This document shows, in pieces, positions 1-9,166 of a stretch of DNA of 64,000 bases (position 1 is its first letter; each line of letters begins with the position of its first letter). The stretch spans positions 109,029-173,028 of the forward strand of contig CALPRQ020000001.1 in assembly GCA_943326015.2 (NCBI GenBank), written 5' to 3'. The DNA comes from Chitinophaga pinensis. GTDB taxonomy: Bacteria > Pseudomonadota > Gammaproteobacteria > Burkholderiales > Burkholderiaceae_C. The position numbers were made by a program, and so were the translations under genes. Below the pieces are notes generated by a model. It worked only from the letters and a program-made list of their open reading frames with translations. It was not told the DNA's origin and searched no databases.

Positions 1-2
1 GC

Positions 3-308
3 GACGAGGAAACGATAGGCTCGGTGCGCGGCATCAGCGACCCGAACAACGACGAGGCCGAGTTCGCCGTCATCATCCGGTCGGACATGAAGGGCAAGCA
101 CCTGGGCTGGATCCTGATGGACAAGCTGATCCGCTACCTGCGCGCCAACGGCACGCAGCGCGTGGTGGGCACCATCCTGAAGGAGAACAGCGGCATGCTG
201 GACCTGGCGCGCGGCCTGGGCTTCACGATCACGCGCCACCCGGAAGATCCCGACCTGCGCTGGGCCGAGCTGCCGCTGCACGAGGCAGCAGCGCCGGCAG
301 CGGCCTGA
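3..308 (+). CDS. GNAT acetyltransferase domain, C-terminal part (possibly Pat/YfiQ-like)
   Basis: The gene is cut by the left edge; about 101 codons remain, in frame from base 3. The visible part is a GNAT fold: an acidic/aromatic strand (NNDEAEFAVIIRSD), then a motif A-like acetyl-CoA loop (KGKHLGWILMDKL), then the NSGMLDLARGLGF motif B region. This resembles the C-terminal GNAT domain of large proteins that fuse a CoA-ligase-like region to an acetyltransferase; in the Pat family these acetylate lysines of acyl-CoA synthetases. Only the acetyltransferase domain can be seen, so the fusion is inferred and a stand-alone GNAT enzyme is possible. The C-terminus ends in an Ala/Pro-rich tail. Confidence 0.75.
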   Translation, partial: DEETIGSVRGISDPNNDEAEFAVIIRSDMKGKHLGWILMDKLIRYLRANGTQRVVGTILKENSGMLDLARGLGFTITRHPEDPDLRWAELPLHEAAAPAAA

Positions 309-360
309 AACGAGCCGGCATAATTTGACCTGAACCCATCACTCCCAAGAAGAAACATCC

Positions 361-1212
361 ATGAGCAGTATCAAAACCGTCGGCATCGTAGGTGCCGGCA
401 CCATGGGCAATGGCATCGCGCAAGCCTGCGCCGTCAGCGGCATCCGCACCGTGATGGTCGACATCAACGAGGCCGCGGTGCAAAAAGGCGTCGCGACGAT
501 CGCGTCCAGCCTGGAGCGCCTGGTCAAGAAGGACAAGCTGAGCGCGGCCGACCGCGACGCGGCGCTGGCGCTGGTGCAGGGATCGACGAACTACGAGGAC
601 CTCAAGGGCGCCGACCTGGTGATCGAGGCCGCGACCGAGAACCTCGAGCTCAAGATCAGGATCCTGCGCCAGCTCGACGGCCTGCTGCCGGCCGAGACGC
701 TGATCGCGACCAACACCAGCTCGATCAGCATCACCCAGCTCGCGGCCGTGACCGCGCGGGCCGAGCGCTTCATCGGCATGCATTTCTTCAACCCGGTGCC
801 GCTGATGGCGCTGGTCGAGATCATCCGCGGCCTGCAGACCAGCGACGCGACGCACGATGCCGTGCGCGAACTGGCGCTGCAGCTGGGCAAGACGCCGGTC
901 AGCGTGCGCAACGCGCCGGGTTTCGTCGTCAACCGCATCCTGGTGCCGATGATCAACGAGGCCTTCTTCGTGCTGGCCGAAGGCGTGGCCTCGGCCGAGG
1001 ACATCGACGCCGGCATGAAGCTGGGCTGCAACCACCCGATCGGCCCGCTGGCGCTGGCCGACATGATCGGCCTCGACACCTGCCTGGCGATCATGAATGT
1101 CTACTACGACGAGTTCCATGACAGCAAGTACCGCGCCGCGCCGCTGCTGAAGGAGATGGTCGTGGCCGGTCGCCTCGGACGCAAGAGCGGCCGTGGCGTC
1201 TACGCCTACTGA
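361..1212 (+). CDS. hbd: 3-hydroxybutyryl-CoA dehydrogenase
   Basis: 283 residues, the usual length for the short single-function enzyme that interconverts acetoacetyl-CoA and (S)-3-hydroxybutyryl-CoA with NAD(P). It acts in the cytoplasm in butanoate, PHB-related or phenylacetate metabolism. The N-terminal Rossmann motif GAGTMGNGIAQ is at residues 11-21, followed by the acidic VDIN dinucleotide-binding turn. The catalytic His is H141 in MHFFNPVP, and NAPGFVVNRI leads into the C-terminal helical domain with the HPIGPLALADMIGLD signature. The start follows an AAGAAG-like ribosome site. The stop codon overlaps the slyX ATG by one base, so the two are probably co-transcribed. PaaH is an equally valid name. 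Confidence 0.95.
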   Translation: MSSIKTVGIVGAGTMGNGIAQACAVSGIRTVMVDINEAAVQKGVATIASSLERLVKKDKLSAADRDAALALVQGSTNYEDLKGADLVIEAATENLELKIRILRQLDGLLPAETLIATNTSSISITQLAAVTARAERFIGMHFFNPVPLMALVEIIRGLQTSDATHDAVRELALQLGKTPVSVRNAPGFVVNRILVPMINEAFFVLAEGVASAEDIDAGMKLGCNHPIGPLALADMIGLDTCLAIMNVYYDEFHDSKYRAAPLLKEMVVAGRLGRKSGRGVYAY

Positions 1213-1427
1213 TGGCGGACGCCCAGACCGACAGCCGGCTGGCCGAACTCGAGATCAAGGCCAGCTACGCTGACGACCTGCTCGACGAGCTCAACCAGCA
1301 GGTCTGGCGCCAGCAGCAGCAGATCGCCCAGCTGCAGCTTGAGCTCGCCACGCTGCGCGACCAATGGCGCGACAACGGGTCGCCGACCATGCGCAGCCTG
1401 CGCGACGAACTGCCACCGCATTACTGA
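1212..1427 (+). CDS. slyX: SlyX family protein
   Basis: 71 residues, the family size. The central part is a predicted coiled coil (heptads around LAELEIKASYADDLLDELNQ, then a Gln-rich stretch), and the C-terminus ends in the diagnostic PPHY motif. SlyX proteins are widespread in proteobacteria; their biochemical role is not established. It overlaps the end of hbd by one base and is followed after 12 bases by another small gene, which suggests one transcript. Confidence 0.9.
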   Translation: MADAQTDSRLAELEIKASYADDLLDELNQQVWRQQQQIAQLQLELATLRDQWRDNGSPTMRSLRDELPPHY

Positions 1428-1439
1428 AGCCGATTCCGC

Positions 1440-1688
1440 ATGAGTCACTACAGCATCGCCCACCTGGGCGCCCTGCCCATCACCGATCTGGCTTGCGCGC
1501 AGGCGGCGGTCACGATGGGGCGCGAACTGGCTGCGCGCTTCGGCGTCAGCCTGCGCGAGCCGCCGCCCGAGCCGACCAGCTGCTGCGGCCGCGGCTGCAA
1601 CGGCTGCGTCTGGGAAGGCTATTTCACTGCCATCGCCTACTGGCGCGACGAGGCCCTGCTACAGCTGTCGGATCACGATAACCGCTGA
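1440..1688 (+). CDS. Small Cys-rich protein with oxidoreductase-like domain
   Basis: 82 residues. The recognisable part is PPPEPTSCCGRGCNGCVWEGYF around residues 40-61, which matches the short oxidoreductase-like N-terminal domain: a proline-rich lead, then CC-x2-GC-x2-CVW. The four closely spaced cysteines could bind a metal or iron-sulfur cluster, but no function is proven for stand-alone members. It follows slyX by 12 bases and is likely the last gene of the hbd-slyX transcript. Confidence 0.75.
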   Translation: MSHYSIAHLGALPITDLACAQAAVTMGRELAARFGVSLREPPPEPTSCCGRGCNGCVWEGYFTAIAYWRDEALLQLSDHDNR

Positions 1689-1805
1689 GAGGCCAGACCG
1701 GGCAAGGCCGGGCCTGATCAAGTCGAACGGCCAAGCCGCAGAACACCCTGGCAGCCGTCGGATAATGACGAAATGGCGCCTGAGAGGCGCAATTACGGAG
1801 TTTTC

Positions 1806-3206
1806 ATGAGCTTTCCCGTGGATGTGGTGATCATGGCGGCCGGCAAGGGCACGCGCATGAAGAGCAGAAACCCCAAGGTGCTGCAGCGCCTGGCCGGCCG
1901 CGCGCTGTCGGCGCATGTGATCGCCTGCGCGCAGCGCCTGGGCGCGCGCCAGGCGGTGGTCATCACCGGCCACGGCGCCGAGCAGGTCGAGGCGGCGCTC
2001 AGCCCGCTGGCCAGCGCCGCACTGGCGCTGGATTTCGTGCGCCAGGAGCCGCAGCTCGGTACCGGCCACGCGGTGCAGCAGGCGCTGCCGGTGCTGGCCG
2101 ATGACGGCATCACCCTGGTGCTGTCGGGCGACGTACCACTGACCCGGCCCGAGACGCTGGAGGCGCTGCTGCAGGTCTGTGGCGGCGAACACCTGGCGCT
2201 GCTGACGCTGGAGATGCCGGACCCGACCGGCTACGGCCGCATCGTGCGCAATGCGATCGGCGACGTACAGGCCATCGTCGAGCACAAGGATGCCAGCGAC
2301 GAGCAGCACCGCATCACCGAGATCTACAGCGGCATCATGGCGCTGCCGACCCGCCTGCTGCGTGGCTGGCTGGCGCGGCTGGACAACCGCAACGCACAGA
2401 ACGAGTACTACCTGACCGACATCGTGAAGTTCGCGGTGGCCGACGGCGCGCGCGTGCTCGGACACCGCATCACCGACGCGGTGCAGGTCGCCGGCGTCAA
2501 CAGCCCGGCCCAGCTGGCCGAGCTTGAGCGCGCCTTCCAGCGCCGTCAGGCCGACGAGCTGATGATCGCGGGCGTGCGACTGGCCGACCCGGCGCGCTTC
2601 GACCTGCGCGGCGAGCTGGTCTGCGGCCAGGATGTCGAGATCGACGTCAACTGCGTGTTCGAGGGCCGGGTCGAGCTCGGCGAGGGCGTGCGCATCGGTG
2701 CCAACTGCGTGATCGCCAACGCGAAGATCGGCGCCGGCGCGGTGATCCACCCGTTCACGCATATCGACGGCGAGAAGGCCGGCGTTACGGTCGGCGAAGG
2801 CGCGCTGATCGGCCCGTTCGCGCGGCTGCGCCCGGGTGCGCAGCTCGGACGCGAGGTGCACATCGGCAACTTCGTCGAGGTCAAGAACTCGGTCCTGGCC
2901 GACGGCGCCAAGGCCAACCACCTGGCCTACCTGGGCGATGCCGATGTGGGCGAGCGCGTCAACTACGGCGCCGGCAGCATCACGGCCAACTACGACGGCG
3001 CCAACAAGCACCGCACCGTGATCGAGGCTGACGCGCATATCGGCAGCAACTGCGTGCTGGTCGCGCCCGTCACGATCGGCGCCGGCGGCACGGTCGGCGG
3101 CGGCTCGACCGTGACCAAGGACACGCCGGCCGGCGCGCTGACGGTGGCGCGTGGCAAGCAGTTCAGCCTCGCGGACTGGAAGCGCCCGTCCAAGCAGAAG
3201 GGCTGA
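1806..3206 (+). CDS. glmU: Bifunctional GlmU: GlcNAc-1-P uridylyltransferase / GlcN-1-P acetyltransferase
   Basis: 466 residues from ATG 1806, chosen because it follows an ACGGAG ribosome site and begins directly at the enzyme fold (SFPVDVVIMAAGKGTRM). An upstream in-frame ATG at 1773 would add 11 residues unlike the family. Residues 1-230 are the uridylyltransferase half, with the nucleotide loop LAAGxGTRM-type motif and SGDVPLT. From about 250 there are left-handed beta-helix hexapeptides (GANCVI, IGPFARLRPGA, NYDGANKHRT) of the acetyltransferase half. It makes UDP-GlcNAc for peptidoglycan, LPS and the polysaccharide locus downstream. A short 6-bp hairpin (1776-1790) lies just before the ribosome site. 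Confidence 0.97.
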   Translation: MSFPVDVVIMAAGKGTRMKSRNPKVLQRLAGRALSAHVIACAQRLGARQAVVITGHGAEQVEAALSPLASAALALDFVRQEPQLGTGHAVQQALPVLADDGITLVLSGDVPLTRPETLEALLQVCGGEHLALLTLEMPDPTGYGRIVRNAIGDVQAIVEHKDASDEQHRITEIYSGIMALPTRLLRGWLARLDNRNAQNEYYLTDIVKFAVADGARVLGHRITDAVQVAGVNSPAQLAELERAFQRRQADELMIAGVRLADPARFDLRGELVCGQDVEIDVNCVFEGRVELGEGVRIGANCVIANAKIGAGAVIHPFTHIDGEKAGVTVGEGALIGPFARLRPGAQLGREVHIGNFVEVKNSVLADGAKANHLAYLGDADVGERVNYGAGSITANYDGANKHRTVIEADAHIGSNCVLVAPVTIGAGGTVGGGSTVTKDTPAGALTVARGKQFSLADWKRPSKQKG

Positions 3207-3228
3207 AGCGACAGGGATAGTCGGGGCC

Positions 3229-3684
3229 TCACCAGCCCCAGAGCAGGTCGCGCGCAATCCAGGCCGTGCGACCCGGCTCCAGCTGCACGCGCACCCAGTC
3301 GACGCCGCGAAATTCGGTCTGCAGCACCTGGCCATAGACCGCGTAGCCCACGGCCGCATGCTCATCGCCCGGTCCGGCGCGCAGTCGGGCCGAACGCACC
3401 CGCACCACATGGTAAGGCTGAGCACCAGTGGTCGAGGCCGCCACCCAGCCTTGGTCGCCCTCGAAGTCCCTCACCTTGAGCCAGCGGCCCTGGCGTTCGA
3501 GCACCTGGAGCGGATAGCCGCGATTGAGCTGCCAGAGCAGCTCGCCGGACTTGCCGGGCGCGGCGCGCAGCTTGGCGACGTTGGCCCTGATGCTGACCAG
3601 CTGCTGGGCGCCCGCCACCAGCGGGACGACACCAGCCGCCAGACAGAAGGCCCAGCGCAAGAGGATGCGGCGCGAAGTCGGCAT
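3229..3684 (-). CDS. Secreted protein with two bacterial SH3 domains
   Basis: 151 residues. An Arg-rich start and hydrophobic stretch ending VAGAQQ (about residues 1-27) look like a signal peptide, so the product is probably periplasmic. Two SH3b-like repeats follow: about 29-85 (ANVAKLRAAPGKSGELLWQL, then GRWLKVRDFEGDQGWV) and about 93-150 (SARLRAGPGDEHAAVGY, then VDWVRVQLEPGRTAWI). Such domains usually bind peptidoglycan. A GGGGGAAT ribosome site precedes the ATG. It converges on glmU with 22 bases between the stops. Substrate and partner are unknown. Confidence 0.8.
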   Translation of the reverse strand: MPTSRRILLRWAFCLAAGVVPLVAGAQQLVSIRANVAKLRAAPGKSGELLWQLNRGYPLQVLERQGRWLKVRDFEGDQGWVAASTTGAQPYHVVRVRSARLRAGPGDEHAAVGYAVYGQVLQTEFRGVDWVRVQLEPGRTAWIARDLLWGW

Positions 3685-3753
3685 GGATTCCCCCTCCCAA
3701 AACAGTTTGCAGCCACTATAGCCGCTGCTGCGGCGCGCGCCAACGGGGCCGAT

Positions 3754-4251
3754 TCAGCCGCGCGCAGGCTCGGGCAGCGGCAGGGCCGGTTCGAACTTGG
3801 CCCGCTTGAGGCTGAAGAAGGCGCGCACATTGCGCACATTGGCATCCTGGGTGAACAGGCGTTGCGCCAGCGCCTGGTAGCCCGGCATGTCGCACACGGC
3901 GACCACCAGCACGAAGTCCGGCCCGGGGCTGACGCGCCAGCACTGCTGCACCGCCGCGTCGGCGACGGCGCGGGCCTCGAAGGCGTCCAGCGCCTCCTGG
4001 CCCTGGCGGTCCAGACTGACCTCGATCAGGGCGGTCAGGCCGTGACCCAGCGCGGCAGCGAGCCGTTCGGGCTGCAGCAATGCGACCTGGCGCTCGATCA
4101 CGCCGAGCTCGACCAGCCGCCGGGTGCGCCGCAGGCTGGTCGCGGGCGAAACGCGCAGGGTCTCGGCCAGCGCCTGGTTCGAGCGCGCGGCGTCGCGCTG
4201 CAGTTCTGCCAGCAGCTTGAGGTCGATCTCGTCGAGGATGATTTTTTCCAT
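3754..4251 (-). CDS. Lrp/AsnC family transcriptional regulator
   Basis: 165 residues. The N-terminal helix-turn-helix (about 5-60) has the family pattern LDEIDLKLLAELQRDAARSN, then LRVSPATSLRRTRRL with VIER. The C-terminal ligand-sensing domain (about 70-150) includes the VSPGPDFVLVVAV strand. Such proteins form dimers or octamers and respond to amino acids. It is transcribed divergently from glmS across an AT-rich 135-bp region, so it probably regulates itself and possibly glmS; the latter is inferred from position only. The family paralog (Lrp, AsnC or other) cannot be decided here. Confidence 0.88.
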   Translation of the reverse strand: MEKIILDEIDLKLLAELQRDAARSNQALAETLRVSPATSLRRTRRLVELGVIERQVALLQPERLAAALGHGLTALIEVSLDRQGQEALDAFEARAVADAAVQQCWRVSPGPDFVLVVAVCDMPGYQALAQRLFTQDANVRNVRAFFSLKRAKFEPALPLPEPARG

Positions 4252-4386
4252 AAAAAATTATTTCATGAAACAAACCGCCAAAATCGCAGCAAAGAGAAAT
4301 TAACCGTCACTAACAAGCCAAAAAAGCTTGCTAATTTTTCCTTCCAGCCCTTAATATTTCATTATTGACTATCAAAAGGATGAGCT
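4252..4386. promoter_or_regulatory. AT-rich divergent control region of the Lrp-like gene and glmS
   Basis: 135 bases, strikingly AT-rich beside GC-rich genes, with A/T tracts (TAAAAAATTATTTCAT near 4252, AAAAAAGCTTGCTAATTTTT near 4319). A-tract-rich intergenic DNA is typical of Lrp-family binding regions. The glmS start is preceded by AAAAGGATG-type ribosome-site sequence at about 4375-4381. I could not assign convincing -35/-10 boxes. Confidence 0.5.
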
Positions 4387-6276
<1,890 letters not shown>

Positions 6277-6282
6277 TCGGGT

Positions 6283-7038
6283 TCAATCCCGGTCCGACTG
6301 TTCCTCGACAGCAGCGGCGCCGGAGGCTGGCGCCTGCGTCCATTCCCAGCACCAGTAGGACAGCACCCCGACCAGCAGCAGCAGCGCCAGCCAGCGGTGG
6401 TTGCGCTTGGCCAGGTCGGGGCCCGCGCCCTCGACGCGCCCGGTAAGCATGGGCAGCGCCTGGTTCTTGCGTCGCAACAGGCTCATCAGCAGGATCAGGC
6501 CCAGGTGCAGCAGCACGAGCCACAGGAAAAGTTCGCCCACGGCTTCGTGGACCTCCTCCAGCAGCTCGACCAGCCAGTCGCCACCCCACTCGTGGAACAC
6601 GGCATAGCCGCTGAGCGTCAGCGGCAGCACCAGCAGCAGCATGGTCACGACCGCCGCGGCCATGGCCAGGTTCTGTCCCTGGCGCCAGTTGACAGCCTTG
6701 GGCCGGCCATCGACCGGGCGCTCGAACCAGGCTGCCTTGATGGAACGCAGCCAGAACGGCGCGTTGCCGAGCTTGTTCCACAGCGTTGACAGGCGCGCCT
6801 GGCGCGGCCCCAGCAACCCGTAAAGCAGCCGGAACCCGAGCAGCCCGGCCAGGGTGTAGCCCAGCACCACATGCAGCAGGCGCCAGCGCTCGCCGTCGGC
6901 GGTGAGGTAGGCGCCGACGAAGCAGAGGGCGAACAGCCAGTGGAAGACCCGTGTCGGTGCGTCGATGACGCGACGAGTGGGCGGTGCGACCTGGCCAACC
7001 CGGTCGGCAGCAGGCATGGAAGTCGTTGCGAGGTTCAT
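6283..7038 (-). CDS. Cytochrome b561-type membrane protein of the SHP/DHC cluster
   Basis: 251 residues from the ATG at 7038, which has an AAGGAGAT ribosome site 6-7 bases upstream. The fold is that of di-haem b561/Ni-Fe hydrogenase-type cytochrome b subunits: RVFHWLFALCFVGAYLTAD for the first helix with its His ligand, HVVLGYTLAGLLGFRLLYG for the second, then helices around 115-140 and EVHEAVGELFLWLVLLHLG. It is last in the operon shp-dhc-cytb (reading leftward). In purple bacteria and Shewanella these genes occur together, and the b-type subunit is thought to feed electrons from the quinone pool to DHC and SHP. The C-terminal tail is short and probably soluble. Confidence 0.88.
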   Translation of the reverse strand: MNLATTSMPAADRVGQVAPPTRRVIDAPTRVFHWLFALCFVGAYLTADGERWRLLHVVLGYTLAGLLGFRLLYGLLGPRQARLSTLWNKLGNAPFWLRSIKAAWFERPVDGRPKAVNWRQGQNLAMAAAVVTMLLLVLPLTLSGYAVFHEWGGDWLVELLEEVHEAVGELFLWLVLLHLGLILLMSLLRRKNQALPMLTGRVEGAGPDLAKRNHRWLALLLLVGVLSYWCWEWTQAPASGAAAVEEQSDRD

Positions 7039-7060
7039 GTCAGATCTCCTTGAGCCGGTT

Positions 7061-7603
7061 TCAATCCTCGAAGGCGCGCCGATAGCGCGCATCCAGCCCG
7101 GCCGGAAAACGCAGTTCGCCGTCACCGAAGCGGCCCTGCTCGGCTCGGGTGTGGCAGGCCGCGCAGTTGGCCGCGCTCTTGACGCTGGCATGGCGCCAGA
7201 CGGCAGCGTCCAGTTCGCGGTGCTTGCGCTGGAACCAGGCCGAGCGCGTGATGCGGTCCTCGGGCGGGGCTTCCTGCACCCGCTTGTAGCTACCGGCGTT
7301 GGCCTGCAGCCAGTGGCTGATCTGCTGCACGGCGGCCGGGTCGAGCGAGGCGTCGGTGCCGTAATGCCGGTCCAGCCCGCCCATGAGGTGGTTCCAGGAC
7401 TGCGCTGGCAGCAGTCCGGGCGGATAAGCCAGGTGGCAGGCCGCGCATTCCTGCTGGTAGGCGGGCAGCATCGACCGGGGTTGCAGGGGCTGGCTGTCGG
7501 CCATGGCCGCCGGGGCCGTCAGGCAGACGGCCAGGGGCAGCAGAACAGCGGGCAAGACAGCGGCCCAGCCGGAGATTCTTTTGCTGAAACGGGGGAGCGA
7601 CAT
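7061..7603 (-). CDS. Diheme cytochrome c (DHC-like)
   Basis: 180 residues from the ATG at 7603, which follows a strong AGGAGG ribosome site; a longer upstream reading frame lacks one. A signal peptide (hydrophobic core LPAVLLPLAVCLTAPAAMA) targets it to the periplasm. Two CXXCH haem c sites are visible: ECAACH near residue 52 and NCAACH near 147, and extra His residues (HLMGGLDRHYG, KHRELD) could be distal ligands. It lies between the SHP-like and b561 genes, the order known for the SHP electron-transfer cluster, where DHC passes electrons to SHP. Confidence 0.88.
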   Translation of the reverse strand: MSLPRFSKRISGWAAVLPAVLLPLAVCLTAPAAMADSQPLQPRSMLPAYQQECAACHLAYPPGLLPAQSWNHLMGGLDRHYGTDASLDPAAVQQISHWLQANAGSYKRVQEAPPEDRITRSAWFQRKHRELDAAVWRHASVKSAANCAACHTRAEQGRFGDGELRFPAGLDARYRRAFED

Positions 7604-7622
7604 GGGGTTTCCTCCTGGCGGA

Positions 7623-8036
7623 TCAGGGCTTGAGGCTGCCGATATAGGCCAGTACATCGGCCTTCTCGGCCGCGCTGCACTCGCGGCTCAGCACATCCTT
7701 GCAGTTGCGCCGGAACCATTTATCGACCTTGGCCGCATCGGTGAAGGCCTTGGGATTGAAGGCCGGCGCCAGCGGGGCGATGCTCTTGCCGGTGCTGGCA
7801 TGCTTGCCCTGCCCGGTCGGCGGCATGCCGTGGCAGCTGGAGCAGGACCACTCCGAGCCGTGACGGGCATCGAAGAAGCGTTGACCGCGGGCCGCGTCGG
7901 CCGGAGCACCGGCAGCGGCGCTCCAGCGATTCAGCTGTTCGCCCAGGCTGGTGTCGGCGGCCTGGGCGCCGGTCCAGGCCAGCCCCAGGATCAGGGCCAG
8001 GCAGAGTGGCAGGCGGGTGGAAGTGAAGCGTTGCAT
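7623..8036 (-). CDS. SHP-like monohaem cytochrome c (DUF1924 family)
   Basis: 137 residues from ATG 8036. A signal peptide ends near GAQAAD, then a single CXXCH (SCSSCHGMPPTG near residue 65) and a C-terminal part with FRRNCKDVLSRECSAAEKADVLAYI. SHP from Rhodobacter sphaeroides is an unusual class I cytochrome whose Asn ligand leaves the iron on reduction, letting it bind oxygen or NO; the conserved Asn followed by two Cys (possible disulfide) in RRNCKD...REC fits that family. It is first in a three-gene operon and divergent from the PepSY/two-component genes. Confidence 0.85.
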   Translation of the reverse strand: MQRFTSTRLPLCLALILGLAWTGAQAADTSLGEQLNRWSAAAGAPADAARGQRFFDARHGSEWSCSSCHGMPPTGQGKHASTGKSIAPLAPAFNPKAFTDAAKVDKWFRRNCKDVLSRECSAAEKADVLAYIGSLKP

Positions 8037-8182
8037 GAGGGGGTTTCCCTGGCTTGGGTTGGATGGGTTGGATCGGTTGCCAGCCATGTTGCGCCAGCCC
8101 CGCTTGACCCAAGCTGAACCCCGCGTTCATCCACCGTTCAGACTGACGCCCCCACAATCCGCCACACCATGAGGAAGATCCG
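8037..8182. promoter_or_regulatory. Divergent control region with spaced direct repeats
   Basis: 146 bases between the SHP-like gene (leftward) and the PepSY gene (rightward). It contains CGTTCA twice exactly 11 bases apart (8124-8129 and 8135-8140), the spacing typical of OmpR/PhoP-family dimer sites, with an inverted TGAAC just upstream (about 8115). A second run, GGGTTGGATGGGTTGGAT, lies near 8057-8075. These are candidate sites for the response regulator encoded at 8491. The binding assignment is inference from spacing alone. Confidence 0.45.
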
Positions 8183-8491
8183 ATGCGCAAGACCCTGAGC
8201 CTGCTCACCCTGGCCTTGGGCGCGATATTGATGCCGCCGCAAGCCAGCGCCGACAGCGACCAGGATCGCGCCCGCAGCGCGCTGCTGGCCGGTGAAATCC
8301 TGCCCTTGCCTGCGATACTGGAGCGGGTGGCGAAAGAGCACCCGGGCAATGTGCTGGAGGTGGAACTCGACCGCGAAGGCGAACGCTGGATCTATGAACT
8401 CAAGATCCTGCAAGGCGGCGGCGGCCTGCTCAAGCTCAAGGTCGATGCCCGGGACGCCCAGATCATCAAACGACGGGAACACAGACGCTGA
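8183..8491 (+). CDS. PepSY-domain periplasmic protein
   Basis: 102 residues. A signal peptide (MRKTLSLLTLALGAILM...ASAD) is followed by one PepSY-like module: DQDRARSALLAGEILPLPAILERV, then GNVLEVELDREGERWIYELKIL, then LLKLKVDARDAQII. Small PepSY proteins are often encoded just before PhoP/PhoQ-like two-component genes and are presumed periplasmic sensors or modulators. The stop overlaps the start of the response regulator by one base, so translation is probably coupled. Confidence 0.88.
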   Translation: MRKTLSLLTLALGAILMPPQASADSDQDRARSALLAGEILPLPAILERVAKEHPGNVLEVELDREGERWIYELKILQGGGGLLKLKVDARDAQIIKRREHRR

Positions 8492-9162
8492 TGCGCATCC
8501 TTCTGGTGGAAGACGAAACGACGCTGGCAGCCCAATTGCAGCAGATGCTGACCGACGCCGGCTACTCGGTCGACCAGGCCGACAACGGCCGCGAGGCCTG
8601 GTTCATGGGCGGCGTGCAGCCCTACGACGCCATCGTGCTGGACCTGGGCCTGCCGGTGCTCGACGGGCTGAGCGTGCTCCGGCGCTGGCGCAGCGAGGAC
8701 GTGACGGCGCCGGTGCTGATCCTGACCGCGCGCGACCAGTGGCACGAGAAGGTGGCCGGCATCGACGCCGGCGCCGACGACTACCTGACCAAGCCCTTCC
8801 ATGCCGAGGAACTGCTGGCCCGCCTGCGCGCACTGATTCGCCGTGCCAGTGGCTTGGCATCCGCCCTGCTGCAATGCGGGCCGCTGTCGCTCGATACCCG
8901 CAGCACCCGGGTGACGCTGAACGGCCAGCCGGTGAGCCTGACCGCGCACGAGTTCAGGCTGCTGTCCTACTTCATGCACCACCCCAATGTCGTGGTGTCG
9001 CGCAGTGAACTGGCCGAGCATCTGTATGCCCAGGATGCCGAGCGGGACTCCAACACCATCGAGGTCTTCGTGGCCCGGCTGCGCAAGAAGTTGCCGCCGG
9101 AGCTGATCGAGACGGTGCGCGGCCTCGGCTACCGGCTCAACCTGCCCGACGCGAAGAGCTGA
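8491..9162 (+). CDS. OmpR/PhoP-family response regulator
   Basis: 223 residues. The receiver domain (1-115) has the acidic pair in VEDE, the phosphoacceptor D51 in AIVLDLGLP, the Thr in LILTARD and K101 in LTKPFHAEELLARL. The C-terminal winged-helix DNA-binding domain (about 128-220) shows SLTAHEFRLLSYFMHHP, VVSRSELAEHLY and the RGLGYRL ending. It sits between the PepSY gene and its kinase in one operon. Likely targets include the divergent cytochrome operon and perhaps the efflux genes downstream; both are inferred from position. Confidence 0.95.
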   Translation: MRILLVEDETTLAAQLQQMLTDAGYSVDQADNGREAWFMGGVQPYDAIVLDLGLPVLDGLSVLRRWRSEDVTAPVLILTARDQWHEKVAGIDAGADDYLTKPFHAEELLARLRALIRRASGLASALLQCGPLSLDTRSTRVTLNGQPVSLTAHEFRLLSYFMHHPNVVVSRSELAEHLYAQDAERDSNTIEVFVARLRKKLPPELIETVRGLGYRLNLPDAKS

Positions 9163-9166
9163 TCGC

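Noticed and set aside
3223..3239. GGGGC/GCCCC hairpin as a glmU terminator
   Set aside because: Only 5 bp, overlaps the convergent gene's stop region, and has no T-tract.
1659..3425. Minus-strand 588-codon open frame across glmU
   Set aside because: Antisense shadow: low-complexity Arg/Ala/Val/His composition, while the plus strand encodes an unmistakable GlmU.
4252..4386. Possible glmS ribozyme upstream of glmS
   Set aside because: The leader is short and AT-rich with no ribozyme core; this ribozyme is typical of Gram-positive bacteria.
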